Assembly (NCBI GenBank): GCA_905479805.1
Contig: CAJQNY010000166.1
Coordinates: forward strand, 1-49,537
Reading direction: 5' to 3'
Length of the DNA stretch: 49,537 bases
Source of the DNA: an uncultured Arenicella sp.
GTDB lineage: Bacteria > Pseudomonadota > Gammaproteobacteria > Arenicellales > Arenicellaceae
Made by a program: the position numbers and the translations under genes. A model generated the notes under the pieces. That model worked only from the letters and a program-made list of their open reading frames with translations. It was not told the DNA's origin and made no database searches. Shown here piece after piece: positions 37,527 to 46,312 of this stretch (its first letter is position 1; each line of letters starts with the position of its first letter).

Positions 37527-38432
37527 CTAGTCTTGGAAACCTGATACATCATCCCATGAATAGCCATTTTTGCTGAGAATCTGCTTAAGTTTATCCAACG
37601 CTTGAATCTGTATTTGCCGCACGCGTTCCCTCGTCAAACCAACTTCTTTGGCAACCTCTTCAAGGGTTTGTACCTCACCTCGTTGTAAGCCATATTCACA
37701 AAGGCCAAAGCGGCGTTCGATAATATCTCTTGGTTTGTCACCTAAGTATTCCAACCACTCTTTCACATGTTTCAGCACTTCATGCTGTTGCGTGATTTCC
37801 ATGGGGTTCTCAGCGCCTTCATTTTCTACGGCATCGAGGATTGTATAATTACTCGATTCAGAACGGCCGATAGGCTCGTCCATAGAGGCCGATGTGCGAT
37901 TCATAGTAATCAAACGACTGACATCATCCAAAGTATTGTCGGTCGAATCAGCTATCTCCTGCATGCTGGGTTCATGCTGAAGGGTTTGTACTAACTCATA
38001 GCTGGCGCGTTTGTATTTATTGACCTGGCGTACAACATGCACTGGAAGTCTTACAGTACGGGATTGATTCATAATGGAGCGTTCTATTTCATGGCGGATC
38101 CACCATGAAGCATAGGTTGAGAAACGAAACCCTTTTTCTGGATCGAACTTTTCGACCGCATGCATCAAACCTATATTCCCCTCTTCGATCAGATCCAAAA
38201 GTCCTAATTTCACCACACGATACTTTCTGGCAATTTTGACTACCAATCTTAAATTTGACTCTATCAATTTATGCCTGGCGTCTTCGTCACCGGCCTGAAC
38301 TAATCTTCCTAAGCGAATCTCGTCCTCTGCGGTAAGCAGGTTAAACAGTGCGATATCACGCATATACAAGGACTCAGCATCATGTGAACTTGATCCTTTT
38401 AATTCAGTGCTTGAGGTGATTTTACTGTTCAA
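37527..38432 (-). CDS. rpoS: RNA polymerase sigma factor RpoS
   Basis: This 301-residue sigma-70 family protein has regions 2 ([34 protein letters not shown], then [20 protein letters not shown]), 3 and 4 ([18 protein letters not shown]). Position next to nlpD and pcm supports RpoS rather than RpoD or RpoH. It directs stationary-phase and stress genes. The N-terminal part is short and region 1.1 is absent. No in-frame ATG precedes; the reading frame opens at a TTG at 38432 after an upstream stop, and the next ATG is 23 codons in, which would damage region 1.2. Likely expressed both from nlpD read-through and internal promoters. Confidence 0.92.
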   Translation of the reverse strand: MNSKITSSTELKGSSSHDAESLYMRDIALFNLLTAEDEIRLGRLVQAGDEDARHKLIESNLRLVVKIARKYRVVKLGLLDLIEEGNIGLMHAVEKFDPEKGFRFSTYASWWIRHEIERSIMNQSRTVRLPVHVVRQVNKYKRASYELVQTLQHEPSMQEIADSTDNTLDDVSRLITMNRTSASMDEPIGRSESSNYTILDAVENEGAENPMEITQQHEVLKHVKEWLEYLGDKPRDIIERRFGLCEYGLQRGEVQTLEEVAKEVGLTRERVRQIQIQALDKLKQILSKNGYSWDDVSGFQD

Positions 38433-38509
38433 TTCGCCATTAATAATGAAGCCGTTTTATTTCATACTACTCCTATATTCGCTAACAACTCAAATTATTA
38501 ACGATTTTT

Positions 38510-39328
38510 CTAGTCATTTGGCAAGTATTTTTTAGGGTCTACTGGCTTCCCATGCTGCCTTATCTGAAAATGCAACACATTACTTTTAAGCTTATTTTTC
38601 CCTAGAGAAGCGATTCGGTAACCTGTATTAATCCGTTGCCCTTCCCGCACGAATGTCTCTTTATTGTGTGCATAGGCACTCAAATACTCTTCGTTGTGTT
38701 TCACAATAACTAAGTTTCCGTACCCTTTTAGCCCATTCCCAACATACACTACTTCACCACTACTACTCGCCAACACAGCTTGCCCATTCTCGCCACTAAT
38801 ATCTATTCCTTGTCGGCCTGCGCTCGGCGCAAAGTTTGCGACAACTCGACCCTTAGTTGGCCAAGTCCAAATGACCTTAGAAATAAATGCCGGTGACGTA
38901 GCCTGCGTCTGTTTTACCACGCTTCTGGCTGCGGGCTTACGAACTAGTTTTGTCTCAGATCTCTTTGCACGAGTCTGTTGCTGGGAACTCGGTGCTCGCG
39001 GTTTCCGACTGACCTTCTTGCTCGCCTTCTTACTGGAAAAACCAATGGGTTGCGTTAAGCGAATTCGCTGGCCAATTAAGAGTCGACTGGTATCCGTTAA
39101 GTCGTTCCATGCCGCCAATTTATTTACGTTTAGGCCATTTGCAAAAGCAATTCCGTGCAAGCTATCCCCGGGCTCTGCGATTCGAATATACGCTCCACCA
39201 ATCTTTTCGCTGGCTAAGCGAGGGTCTACAGTTTTACGTTCAACGACGGCAACCTTAGATGGCGGCGAGCATGCACTTAAAACAAGCGCTAAGAGCAGAA
39301 CTAACTGAAGGTAGAAAGTACGATTCAT
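38510..39328 (-). CDS. nlpD: Murein hydrolase activator NlpD (LysM and degenerate M23 domains)
   Basis: This 272-residue lipoprotein has the lipobox LVLSAC (Cys20). A LysM module lies at about 48-92, followed by a basic linker and an M23/LytM domain (about 150-270). The metal-binding histidine of active M23 peptidases is replaced (RQGIDISG), and the domain matches E. coli NlpD, which is catalytically inactive and activates the amidase AmiC. It lies immediately upstream of rpoS, whose promoter is inside nlpD in E. coli. Confidence 0.94.
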   Translation of the reverse strand: MNRTFYLQLVLLLALVLSACSPPSKVAVVERKTVDPRLASEKIGGAYIRIAEPGDSLHGIAFANGLNVNKLAAWNDLTDTSRLLIGQRIRLTQPIGFSSKKASKKVSRKPRAPSSQQQTRAKRSETKLVRKPAARSVVKQTQATSPAFISKVIWTWPTKGRVVANFAPSAGRQGIDISGENGQAVLASSSGEVVYVGNGLKGYGNLVIVKHNEEYLSAYAHNKETFVREGQRINTGYRIASLGKNKLKSNVLHFQIRQHGKPVDPKKYLPND

Positions 39329-39400
39329 GCGATATAGACTTTCACTCTACAAGTTCTTTGTTGAAAAAGCAGCAAGTTGAGTTAGATAAGCCATCAACGC

Positions 39401-39991
39401 TCACCAAAGCTTATAAATGGTAAACGCTAGCGCTGCAAGGATAAGTGTGCCCCAACCTAGCCATTCTATTTGCTTGTGGATAGTGGACTCGAGCTTATCG
39501 CCTCCTAGCTTCACCAAGCCCGCCACTAAGAAAAACCGTGCTCCGCGACTAATTAATGACAATAGGATAAAGGGGAAGATCGCGATACCGACCACTCCTG
39601 ACGCGATTGTGAAAATTTTGTAGGGCACTGGAGTAAAACCAGCCAGCAGCACGATCGCCATGCCATGTTCTATATAGGAAGCCTGCACTTGAGCAAATTT
39701 GTCGTGGGCATGAAAATAATTGAGAATCTCATCACCGTAACTGTCAAATAGAAATGCACCAATTAGATAACCGAACACTCCACCCAAAATTGACATAACA
39801 GTAGTAATGCTCGCGAGACGCCAAGCCTTATCAGGTTGAGCAAGCACCATGGGCGCCAGCATCACATCAACTGGAATCGGGAAAAACGAAGACTCTGCAA
39901 AACTTATTCCTGCCAAATACCGTTCCGAATATTTATGCTTTGCCAGCGCTAGGACTTTGCTGTAGATGGGTTCAAAAAGATTAAATGTCAT
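39401..39991 (-). CDS. yqaA: YqaA-family (DedA/SNARE-associated) membrane protein
   Basis: This 196-residue inner-membrane protein has four or five hydrophobic segments. The segments GISFAESSFFPIPVDVMLAP and FTPVPYKIFTIASGVVGI are typical of the VTT/DedA fold. The exact transport role of this subgroup is not established; DedA relatives translocate lipid carriers. It lies between pcm and nlpD, a common position in gammaproteobacteria. Confidence 0.88.
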   Translation of the reverse strand: MTFNLFEPIYSKVLALAKHKYSERYLAGISFAESSFFPIPVDVMLAPMVLAQPDKAWRLASITTVMSILGGVFGYLIGAFLFDSYGDEILNYFHAHDKFAQVQASYIEHGMAIVLLAGFTPVPYKIFTIASGVVGIAIFPFILLSLISRGARFFLVAGLVKLGGDKLESTIHKQIEWLGWGTLILAALAFTIYKLW

Positions 39992-40013
39992 AACTTCCGT
40001 ATGTTTATCTAGA

Positions 40014-40688
40014 CTAGCCTAGGCCAGCAAGACGCGGAACGAAACGAACCGCCTCGATCTCTTTTTGTACTAAGCCAGATTCTGTTTTATCAATCACTAT
40101 CAACACTTGGTGATCATCACGCCCTACGGGCATCACAATTCGGCCACCAACCGCCAATTGTTCTATTAGTTCAGGAGGTACGTCTTCGGAAACAGCGGCC
40201 GCCAAAATACCATCGAAGGGAGCAAACTCTTCGAAGCCAGCAAAGCCATCACCATGCCGAAATACCACATTTCTTACCGCAAGATCATAGAGCAGGTCGC
40301 GGGCTTGACGATGTAGCTTCACAATCCGCTCAACACTAACTATCTTTTCGCATAAAGGTGCCAACACGGCTGTTTGATAACCGCAACCAGTGCCAATCTC
40401 TAGAATGTTAGCTCTAGGCTTATTCAACAAGGTCTGCGTCATCAAAGCAACGATATAAGGCTGAGATATGGTCTGCCCATGGTTTATCGGTAAAGCGGTA
40501 TTCTCGTATGCACGACTAGCAAGAGCTTCATCGACGAACGCATGACGGGGCAAACTCTGCATAATACGAAGCACAGATTCATTAACAATGCCCATCTCAC
40601 GCAATTGATCAATCAATCGCCGTCGAGTTCGATCTGAAGTCATCCCAATTCCAGCGAACTGAGGTTTACTTAAGTGCTGTTGGTACAT
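40014..40688 (-). CDS. pcm: Protein-L-isoaspartate O-methyltransferase
   Basis: This 224-residue methyltransferase has the Pcm signature: VPRHAFVDEALASRAYENTA-like start, GQTISQPYIVALMTQ, the SAM-binding ILEIGTGCGYQTAVLA, and the C-terminal GGRIVMPVG. It methylates isoaspartyl residues for repair of aged proteins. It stands at the head of pcm-yqaA-nlpD-rpoS. surE, the common neighbour, is not present upstream. Confidence 0.95.
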   Translation of the reverse strand: MYQQHLSKPQFAGIGMTSDRTRRRLIDQLREMGIVNESVLRIMQSLPRHAFVDEALASRAYENTALPINHGQTISQPYIVALMTQTLLNKPRANILEIGTGCGYQTAVLAPLCEKIVSVERIVKLHRQARDLLYDLAVRNVVFRHGDGFAGFEEFAPFDGILAAAVSEDVPPELIEQLAVGGRIVMPVGRDDHQVLIVIDKTESGLVQKEIEAVRFVPRLAGLG

Positions 40689-40860
40689 CCCCTAATTATA
40701 GAGGATTCTCGGACTCGAGAGTATCTAACTCTCAAATATGCATACCAAAATAAGTGCTGAACCCTGAGGGCTCCGATGGTCTCAAGGAAGTAAATTTAAT
40801 AGCGCCCTATTCAATACCCTACAGAGCTGCCACAAAATACTAGCAGGTTAATTTAATTTA

Positions 40861-41694
40861 CTAATAAACTCTCTTTTCTTTGGAGCCTTTGTAGAGAATG
40901 TTCGTCAAATTCTCATCAACTAGGTCGCGCAGCTCAATAGCCTCTAAAGCGCCGTCCTGCTTAGGGCTGGGCAATATTACGCTAGCTGGTCCGCGATCAT
41001 TTTCACCCTGAATATCCATCCAATAATTATCACCTTCAAGCTGCTTAATATCGGGTGACATATAAGATTGCAGGGCAAAACCTATACGTCGAGAATCGCT
41101 CAAATTCGCTTGTGAACCGTGAATTATCTCTCCATGGTGTAACGACATTTGTCCAGGTCGCAAGATTAAATCTACTGCTGAGCGCTCATCAACACCCTCT
41201 ACCTCTTGGCCGCGCGTGAGAATATTATCCTCACCAAAGGTATCTGTATGGCTTCGAATATGTTCCTTGTGACTACCAGGAATCATGCTCATACAGCCAG
41301 TATTTCTATTGCTTGGGGAAAGTGCCAGCCAAGGGGTTACAAAGTCATTGGAACTCATCCCCATATACGTCGCATCTTGGTGCCAGCTGACAAAGTGTTG
41401 AGTCTTTGGTTCCTTAATAAACAACACTGATGCCCATAGAGAAATATCAACGCCAATCAAATCCTCCACTGCGCCGATAATACGTGGGTGGTGAGCTAAC
41501 TCATCTAAAAACGTAAAACACAAATGCGCATTGTTACGCTTACTTGGGCCTAATTGATCGGGGAAATCCTGCTCAGCTTGCTCAAGTCTTTTTACATACG
41601 ATATGGCTTCGTCTTCCGACATAATATCAACGCAGGCAACAAAACCATTGTCGTGGTAAAAATCTATTTGGTCTTGCGTCAGTACTTTGGGCAT
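40861..41694 (-). CDS. Fe(II)/2-oxoglutarate oxygenase, phytanoyl-CoA dioxygenase (PhyH) family
   Basis: This 277-residue protein has a double-stranded beta-helix oxygenase fold. The iron ligands are His105 and Asp107 (SWHQDATYMG) and probably His192 (IIHGSQANLSDSRRIGF), with Arg203 as the 2-oxoglutarate anchor. The pattern WLALSPSNRNTGCMSMIPGS, with LHHGEIIHGSQAN, places it in the branch that also contains SyrB2-type halogenases, but the Asp ligand indicates hydroxylation rather than chlorination. The small-molecule substrate is unknown. It follows the MFS transporter with a three-base gap, so the two are one operon. EctD-type ectoine hydroxylases are distant relatives; I do not call it EctD. 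Confidence 0.85.
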   Translation of the reverse strand: MPKVLTQDQIDFYHDNGFVACVDIMSEDEAISYVKRLEQAEQDFPDQLGPSKRNNAHLCFTFLDELAHHPRIIGAVEDLIGVDISLWASVLFIKEPKTQHFVSWHQDATYMGMSSNDFVTPWLALSPSNRNTGCMSMIPGSHKEHIRSHTDTFGEDNILTRGQEVEGVDERSAVDLILRPGQMSLHHGEIIHGSQANLSDSRRIGFALQSYMSPDIKQLEGDNYWMDIQGENDRGPASVILPSPKQDGALEAIELRDLVDENLTNILYKGSKEKRVY

Positions 41695-41697
41695 GAG

Positions 41698-42957
41698 CTA
41701 GCTCGCTAAGCGTTTTTTATTACGTTGAAACAATAGAATCGCCATGGTTAAACCAACCAAGCTGGTAGCAAACAAATACCAAAATGTAATCCTGTAGCCT
41801 GCTTCGCCAGGGTTGGCATCCAACCAATAGCCAAACAATGGGTAGATAAAAGCTTCCGGAAGAAATCCTACAAATGAGGTAACACCGACTATCGCACCCG
41901 TTATTTCAAGCGGCATATCCGATTCACCGACTAGGGCATAATAGTTCCCTCGAATCATATAAACCGCAAAGCCCATCACCAGCATCGTTATCGTGACGGC
42001 TGGCATCATGTTGGCCGTCGACGGAATTATTAGAAAGGTCAACATGCAGACAGTAGTGACGCTAAAGGCATAGATAATTACCTTATTCGGAGAGCCTAAT
42101 TTAGTCGCCAAGGCAGCGGCACCTATACCTCCTGCAGTTTGCAAACCATAAGTTCGAATCAAGCCCATCAACGCACCCATGGTGAGTGAAGCACCCAGTA
42201 TCTCTGTCATATAGGGAGTGATGTAACTCTGGCCAGCGAAGAGACTATAACCACATAAAATAATAACCGCGATCATCCAGGTGGTCGGCATTTTCATCGC
42301 CGTAATAATGCCATCTAAAGCGGCACCCTGCTGCTCCTCTTGTTCTGAATCCTCGAACAAAAACCATACCGCTAAACCGGCAGCGACTGTAATCACCGCG
42401 GAAATTATAATCACCCACATCAATCCTTCTTGGCTCTCCCCCATGTTCGAGAAGACCACTAGAGTCAAACCGCCTATCAACAGACCAAATACGCCGCGGC
42501 CGCCTTCTAATAAACCAAATAACTTGCCTTGTTCTTCTTTGTTGCCAAGATTCCGCGTTGCCTTGATTAGCGGAGCCCAAAATATAACCAAAGTGCTTAT
42601 GCCCCAAAACCCGTACAAGAACATTGCACCGATATAGGAGGGAAACATCGCGAAATAGAAACCACTTAAACCCGTACTAACGAGTGAAATAGACAGCAAC
42701 AGGCGTGGTGAATAACGATCCGCCAACCATCCGCCAGGTATATAACCAAGTGTTGACAAAATACCATTGAGGCTTTGTAAAACCCCCATCTGAGTGTGCG
42801 TTAAATTCAGCGCATTCTGAAGAGGTTCATAGTAGGAGTATCGTAGGAAGGGAAAGGTGTAAATTGTCGAGGCTGCTAATGATAACAAGGCCAACATAAA
42901 CCAACGTTTTGAATTGGAGTTTCCTTCGCCCATCTTGTCGCTCTTTATGTCGCTCAT
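41698..42957 (-). CDS. MFS transporter
   Basis: This 419-residue membrane protein has about 12 hydrophobic segments. The first, FMLALLSLAASTIYTFPFLR, is followed by the MFS loop motif GGWLADRYSPRLLL between segments 2 and 3 and by a long charged central loop (EDSEQEEQQ) between halves. The general look is that of organic-anion/sugar-phosphate type MFS proteins; the substrate cannot be told. It starts the minus-strand operon with the PhyH oxygenase and is divergent from the four-gene catabolic operon, so it probably imports or exports that pathway's substrate. Confidence 0.88.
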   Translation of the reverse strand: MSDIKSDKMGEGNSNSKRWFMLALLSLAASTIYTFPFLRYSYYEPLQNALNLTHTQMGVLQSLNGILSTLGYIPGGWLADRYSPRLLLSISLVSTGLSGFYFAMFPSYIGAMFLYGFWGISTLVIFWAPLIKATRNLGNKEEQGKLFGLLEGGRGVFGLLIGGLTLVVFSNMGESQEGLMWVIIISAVITVAAGLAVWFLFEDSEQEEQQGAALDGIITAMKMPTTWMIAVIILCGYSLFAGQSYITPYMTEILGASLTMGALMGLIRTYGLQTAGGIGAAALATKLGSPNKVIIYAFSVTTVCMLTFLIIPSTANMMPAVTITMLVMGFAVYMIRGNYYALVGESDMPLEITGAIVGVTSFVGFLPEAFIYPLFGYWLDANPGEAGYRITFWYLFATSLVGLTMAILLFQRNKKRLAS

Positions 42958-43070
42958 ATTCTCTCGCTTATTTTGTATTCAAATGCTCAAATATTGATCT
43001 AGCTTAGCGACCTATTTTGTTCCTCAATCGACACATCTTTGTTTGTACCAGAAAATTCCTCGCATAGTCT

Positions 43071-43092
43071 GCAAAGTTAGTGCAAACTTTGC
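43071..43092. promoter_or_regulatory. Candidate operator in the divergent MFS / M20 promoter region
   Basis: A perfect inverted repeat, GCAAAGTT (43071-43078) and AACTTTGC (43085-43092), separated by six bases, lies in the 171-bp gap between the divergent operons. It is 37 bp upstream of the M20 start. The size and symmetry fit a dimeric repressor or activator site such as LacI- or GntR-type. No regulator gene is encoded in the cluster, so the binding protein is unknown. Confidence 0.5.
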
Positions 43093-43128
43093 TAAACGCA
43101 ATCGCCTAGTTAATTAGATTGAATCAAA

Positions 43129-44316
43129 TTGAACCATAACACCAATAACAGCGTAGGTATCCACTTAAGGCAGACCAGTCAACCGGAAATGCAGGAGTGG
43201 CGACGCCATATTCATCAATTTCCTGAAACCGGTTTCGAGGTAGAGGACACCGCCAAATTTGTTGTTGAAAAATTGCAGTCTTTTGGGTTTGAAACACACT
43301 CCAATTTCGGCAAAACGGGTGTCGTCGGAATATTAAAGAAAGGCGATTCAGATCAAGCCATCGGGCTGCGTGCCGATCTTGATGCTTTGCATGTCAAAGA
43401 ACTTAACCAATTTGATCATTGCTCAAAGCACGAAGGGAAAATGCATGCTTGCGGCCACGATGGACATACCACCATGTTGCTCGGCGCTGCCAAAGAGCTA
43501 TCCGAAACTAATTTTGATGGTACGGTCTACCTGATTTTTCAGCCAAACGAAGAACACGGCCTTGGCGCTCTGGCGATGATCCACGATGGCTTATTTGAGA
43601 AATTTAAAATGAAAGCCGTGTATGGCATGCACAATATGCCCGGTATGCCTGCTGGCCAGATCGCGATGAATGCAGGCGCAGTGATGGCGGGTGAAGACAA
43701 CTTCACAATTACTATAAAAGGGCGTGGCGGCCATGCTTCACAACCACATCATCACATTGATCCAGTGCCCATATCCGCTGAAATTGCATTAGCGATGCAA
43801 ACCATCGTGTCACGAAACATTGATCCCAGCGAACGAGCCGTGGTATCAATCACCGAGATCGAAACTGATGGCACTGTGAATGTCATCCCCAGCAACATTA
43901 CACTTAAAGGTGACTGCCGAAATTTCAATGAAGCGGTTAGCTTAGAGATTGAAACAGCGATGCAACGTCTAAGTCATAATATTTGCGCCGCGCATGGTGC
44001 AGAGTGTGAATTGATCTACGACCGAGTCTTCCCACCTACCGTTAATAGCAAACAAGAATCCGGCTTTGCCGAGCAAGCCGCTAACGCCACCGTCGGACCA
44101 GATCAGGTTAACCCTAACTGTGAAGCACTCACTATATCGGAAGACTTCGCCAACATGCTCAAAGTAAAAGCTGGATGCTATGTCTTTATTGGAAATGGCG
44201 AAGACAGCGAAGGTGGATGCATGTTGCATAACCCGCATTATGATTTTAACGACGCCATCCTCACTACTGGTTGCCAGTATTGGGTCAACCTGGTGACGCA
44301 ACAACTATCGGTATAA
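43129..44316 (+). CDS. M20-family amidohydrolase (possible N-acetyl-diamino acid deacetylase)
   Basis: This 395-residue (from TTG at 43129) metallohydrolase of the hippurate-hydrolase/M20D type has metal ligands Cys108 and His110 (MHACGHDGH), Glu142 (QPNEEHG), His168 (YGMHNMP) and a final His in MLHNPHYDFND. A lid/dimerisation domain starts near FTITIKGRGGHASQPH. The family cleaves N-acyl amino acids. In ectoine-type pathways an M20-like DoeB2 is proposed as acetyl-diaminobutyrate deacetylase; I infer a similar step here. The start is uncertain: TTG at 43129 or ATG at 43189, the latter just before the conserved WRRHIHQFPE. First gene of a four-gene operon. Confidence 0.85.
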   Translation: MNHNTNNSVGIHLRQTSQPEMQEWRRHIHQFPETGFEVEDTAKFVVEKLQSFGFETHSNFGKTGVVGILKKGDSDQAIGLRADLDALHVKELNQFDHCSKHEGKMHACGHDGHTTMLLGAAKELSETNFDGTVYLIFQPNEEHGLGALAMIHDGLFEKFKMKAVYGMHNMPGMPAGQIAMNAGAVMAGEDNFTITIKGRGGHASQPHHHIDPVPISAEIALAMQTIVSRNIDPSERAVVSITEIETDGTVNVIPSNITLKGDCRNFNEAVSLEIETAMQRLSHNICAAHGAECELIYDRVFPPTVNSKQESGFAEQAANATVGPDQVNPNCEALTISEDFANMLKVKAGCYVFIGNGEDSEGGCMLHNPHYDFNDAILTTGCQYWVNLVTQQLSV

Positions 44317-44369
44317 CCTACCTGTATCACTTGCCTATTTATCTTTTCCGTTCTATTTGAAGAAAGACT

Positions 44370-45512
44370 ATGAACTCGACTACTTATTCTCACCGCAAGC
44401 ATCTAGAAAACTCAAACTTCGATGCCACTGCTCATACTGAATTTTCCAGTTTGCTCTCACAAACCGATTGCGAAGCCGCTAAACATGAGATCTCAGCTTG
44501 GGATGGCTACCAACAAACGCCGTTAGTAGAGCTCGATGACATCGCCGCCGCCGCAGGCGTTAAGAGTATTTACTACAAAGATGAATCAGGGCGATTCGGC
44601 CTGGGTTCATTCAAAGCCCTTGGTGGATCCTACGCTGTATTTAAACTAGCCGATGAATATAAAGCAGAACACGGGAATCTAGAAGGTTTTGCAGTAGCCA
44701 CCGCCACCGACGGTAACCATGGCCGGTCAGTCGCATGGGGCGCGCAGCGTATCGGTGTCGAATGTCATATTTTCATCCACGCCCACGTTAGCCAACAACG
44801 AGCGGATGCCATGGCCGCGCTCGGCGCTGAGGTACATCGCATCGATGGTAATTACGATGATTCGCTGGTCGAATGCGAAACGTTATCTAGTAAAAATAAT
44901 TGGCAGATTGTTTCCGATACCAGTTGGGATGGATACGAAACAGTGCCAATTCAAGTTATGGCTGGCTATTCAGTAATGGCCAACGAAATTGTCGAACAGT
45001 TAGATGGTCATATCCCCAGCCACTTCATTATTCCCGCTGGCTGCGGAGGTTTGGCAGGTGGAATGTTGGCTTACTTCTGGCAAGTCTGGAAAGACCAATT
45101 GCCAACGATTGTAATCGCAGAATCGGAATATTCAGACTGCGTCTATCAAAGCCTGGAAGCCAATCAAATCAAACTGGTCAATATCGTTGATGAAACCTTG
45201 ATGGCGGGTTTATCCTGCGGTGAGGTCTCTAAGATAATCTGGCCGCTCCTCGCCAAGGGCGTTCAACATGTTGTTACCATACCTGACGATGGCGTTGTTC
45301 CCATGATGCAATGGTTAGCAAGACCAACCTCTTCTAGAGCTTCTGTTGAAGGTGGCGAATGTTCAGGCGCTGGTTTAATTGCCTTGATGGCAGCAAACAA
45401 TGATCCTTCATTGAAGCAGGCCTTGAACATTAATGCTCAATCCACAATTCTAGTACTAGGCACCGAAGGTGCAACCGATCCCGAGTTTTACAAACAGGCA
45501 ATGGAAAGCTAA
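44370..45512 (+). CDS. Diaminopropionate ammonia-lyase-like PLP enzyme
   Basis: This 380-residue fold-type II PLP enzyme has the Schiff-base lysine at Lys82 in YKDESGRFGLGSFKALGGS, which is the DpaL pattern. An ATATDGNHGRSVAWGAQ loop and PAGCGGLAGGM also occur. The C-terminal VEGGECSGAGLIAL matches DpaL. DpaL removes ammonia from 2,3-diaminopropionate; the related hydroxyectoine enzyme EutB is a threonine-dehydratase type. The neighbours suggest a diamino acid or beta-hydroxy diamino acid substrate, which is inference. It starts 53 bp after the M20 stop. Confidence 0.85.
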   Translation: MNSTTYSHRKHLENSNFDATAHTEFSSLLSQTDCEAAKHEISAWDGYQQTPLVELDDIAAAAGVKSIYYKDESGRFGLGSFKALGGSYAVFKLADEYKAEHGNLEGFAVATATDGNHGRSVAWGAQRIGVECHIFIHAHVSQQRADAMAALGAEVHRIDGNYDDSLVECETLSSKNNWQIVSDTSWDGYETVPIQVMAGYSVMANEIVEQLDGHIPSHFIIPAGCGGLAGGMLAYFWQVWKDQLPTIVIAESEYSDCVYQSLEANQIKLVNIVDETLMAGLSCGEVSKIIWPLLAKGVQHVVTIPDDGVVPMMQWLARPTSSRASVEGGECSGAGLIALMAANNDPSLKQALNINAQSTILVLGTEGATDPEFYKQAMES

Positions 45513-45556
45513 CAAATAAATATACCTATAACTCTGAAACCATCATCGCCAAGACT

Positions 45557-46312
45557 ATGCAACTACTAAACTTTGACACCCTACCCGATGATCACATCAC
45601 CAAGCTGGGTCTAATAGTGCTGCAATCAGATGTCACGATTGAAGATGAATTTCGCTTTTTCTTTGACGGTCTACCCGTCAGTCTAATGGTGAGCCGTATC
45701 CCGTTTGAAAACGAAGTCACAGTAGAAACCTTAAAGCAGATGGAAGGCCATATCAGTAATAGTATGAGCCTATTCCCGATAGACGCTGAATTTAATTGCG
45801 TCGGTTACGGTTGTACTTCTGGTGCTTTACACATCGGTCATGCGCCCATTGGAGCACTCGTCAATGAAGCGAGGACTACCCAAGCGGTAACAAACCCGAT
45901 GCTTTCTGCGGTCACGGCGATGCAACACATTGATGCCAAAAAGATTGCCTACCTTGCACCCTATAGCCAAGAGGTGTCACAAACCATGGTCGATGAGTTT
46001 GAGCGCAATGGCATAGAAGTTGCGGTATCGGCCACCTTCAACGAATCCCAAGATAGAATAGTAGGACGTATTTCTCCAGAGTCCATCAAACAAGCCTCCA
46101 TAGAAATTACAAAACAGAAAGAAGTAGATGCAGTGTTTGTTTCTTGCACCAATATGAAGTGCGCGCAAATCATTCCTGAAATCGAAGCAGCCACTGGCAT
46201 CGTCGCCACATCGAGCAATCAAGTGCTCGCTTGGCATATGGCAAAGCTGGCAAACATCAAGTTTGATTCAGCAAGCTCTGTTTTAGAGAAGGGACGGTTA
46301 CTGCAATGTTAA
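45557..46312 (+). CDS. Asp/Glu-racemase-family protein, EutA-like
   Basis: This 251-residue protein has the paired cysteines of the Asp/Glu racemase, maleate isomerase and arylmalonate decarboxylase superfamily: Cys86 in VGYGCTSGA and Cys197 in VFVSCTNMK. The opening LGLIVLQSDVTIEDEFR and the segment SRIPFENEVTVETLKQME match EutA, a putative racemase/isomerase of hydroxyectoine utilisation. The exact reaction of EutA is not established. The gene overlaps the M24 gene start by seven bases, so the two are coupled. Confidence 0.85.
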   Translation: MQLLNFDTLPDDHITKLGLIVLQSDVTIEDEFRFFFDGLPVSLMVSRIPFENEVTVETLKQMEGHISNSMSLFPIDAEFNCVGYGCTSGALHIGHAPIGALVNEARTTQAVTNPMLSAVTAMQHIDAKKIAYLAPYSQEVSQTMVDEFERNGIEVAVSATFNESQDRIVGRISPESIKQASIEITKQKEVDAVFVSCTNMKCAQIIPEIEAATGIVATSSNQVLAWHMAKLANIKFDSASSVLEKGRLLQC

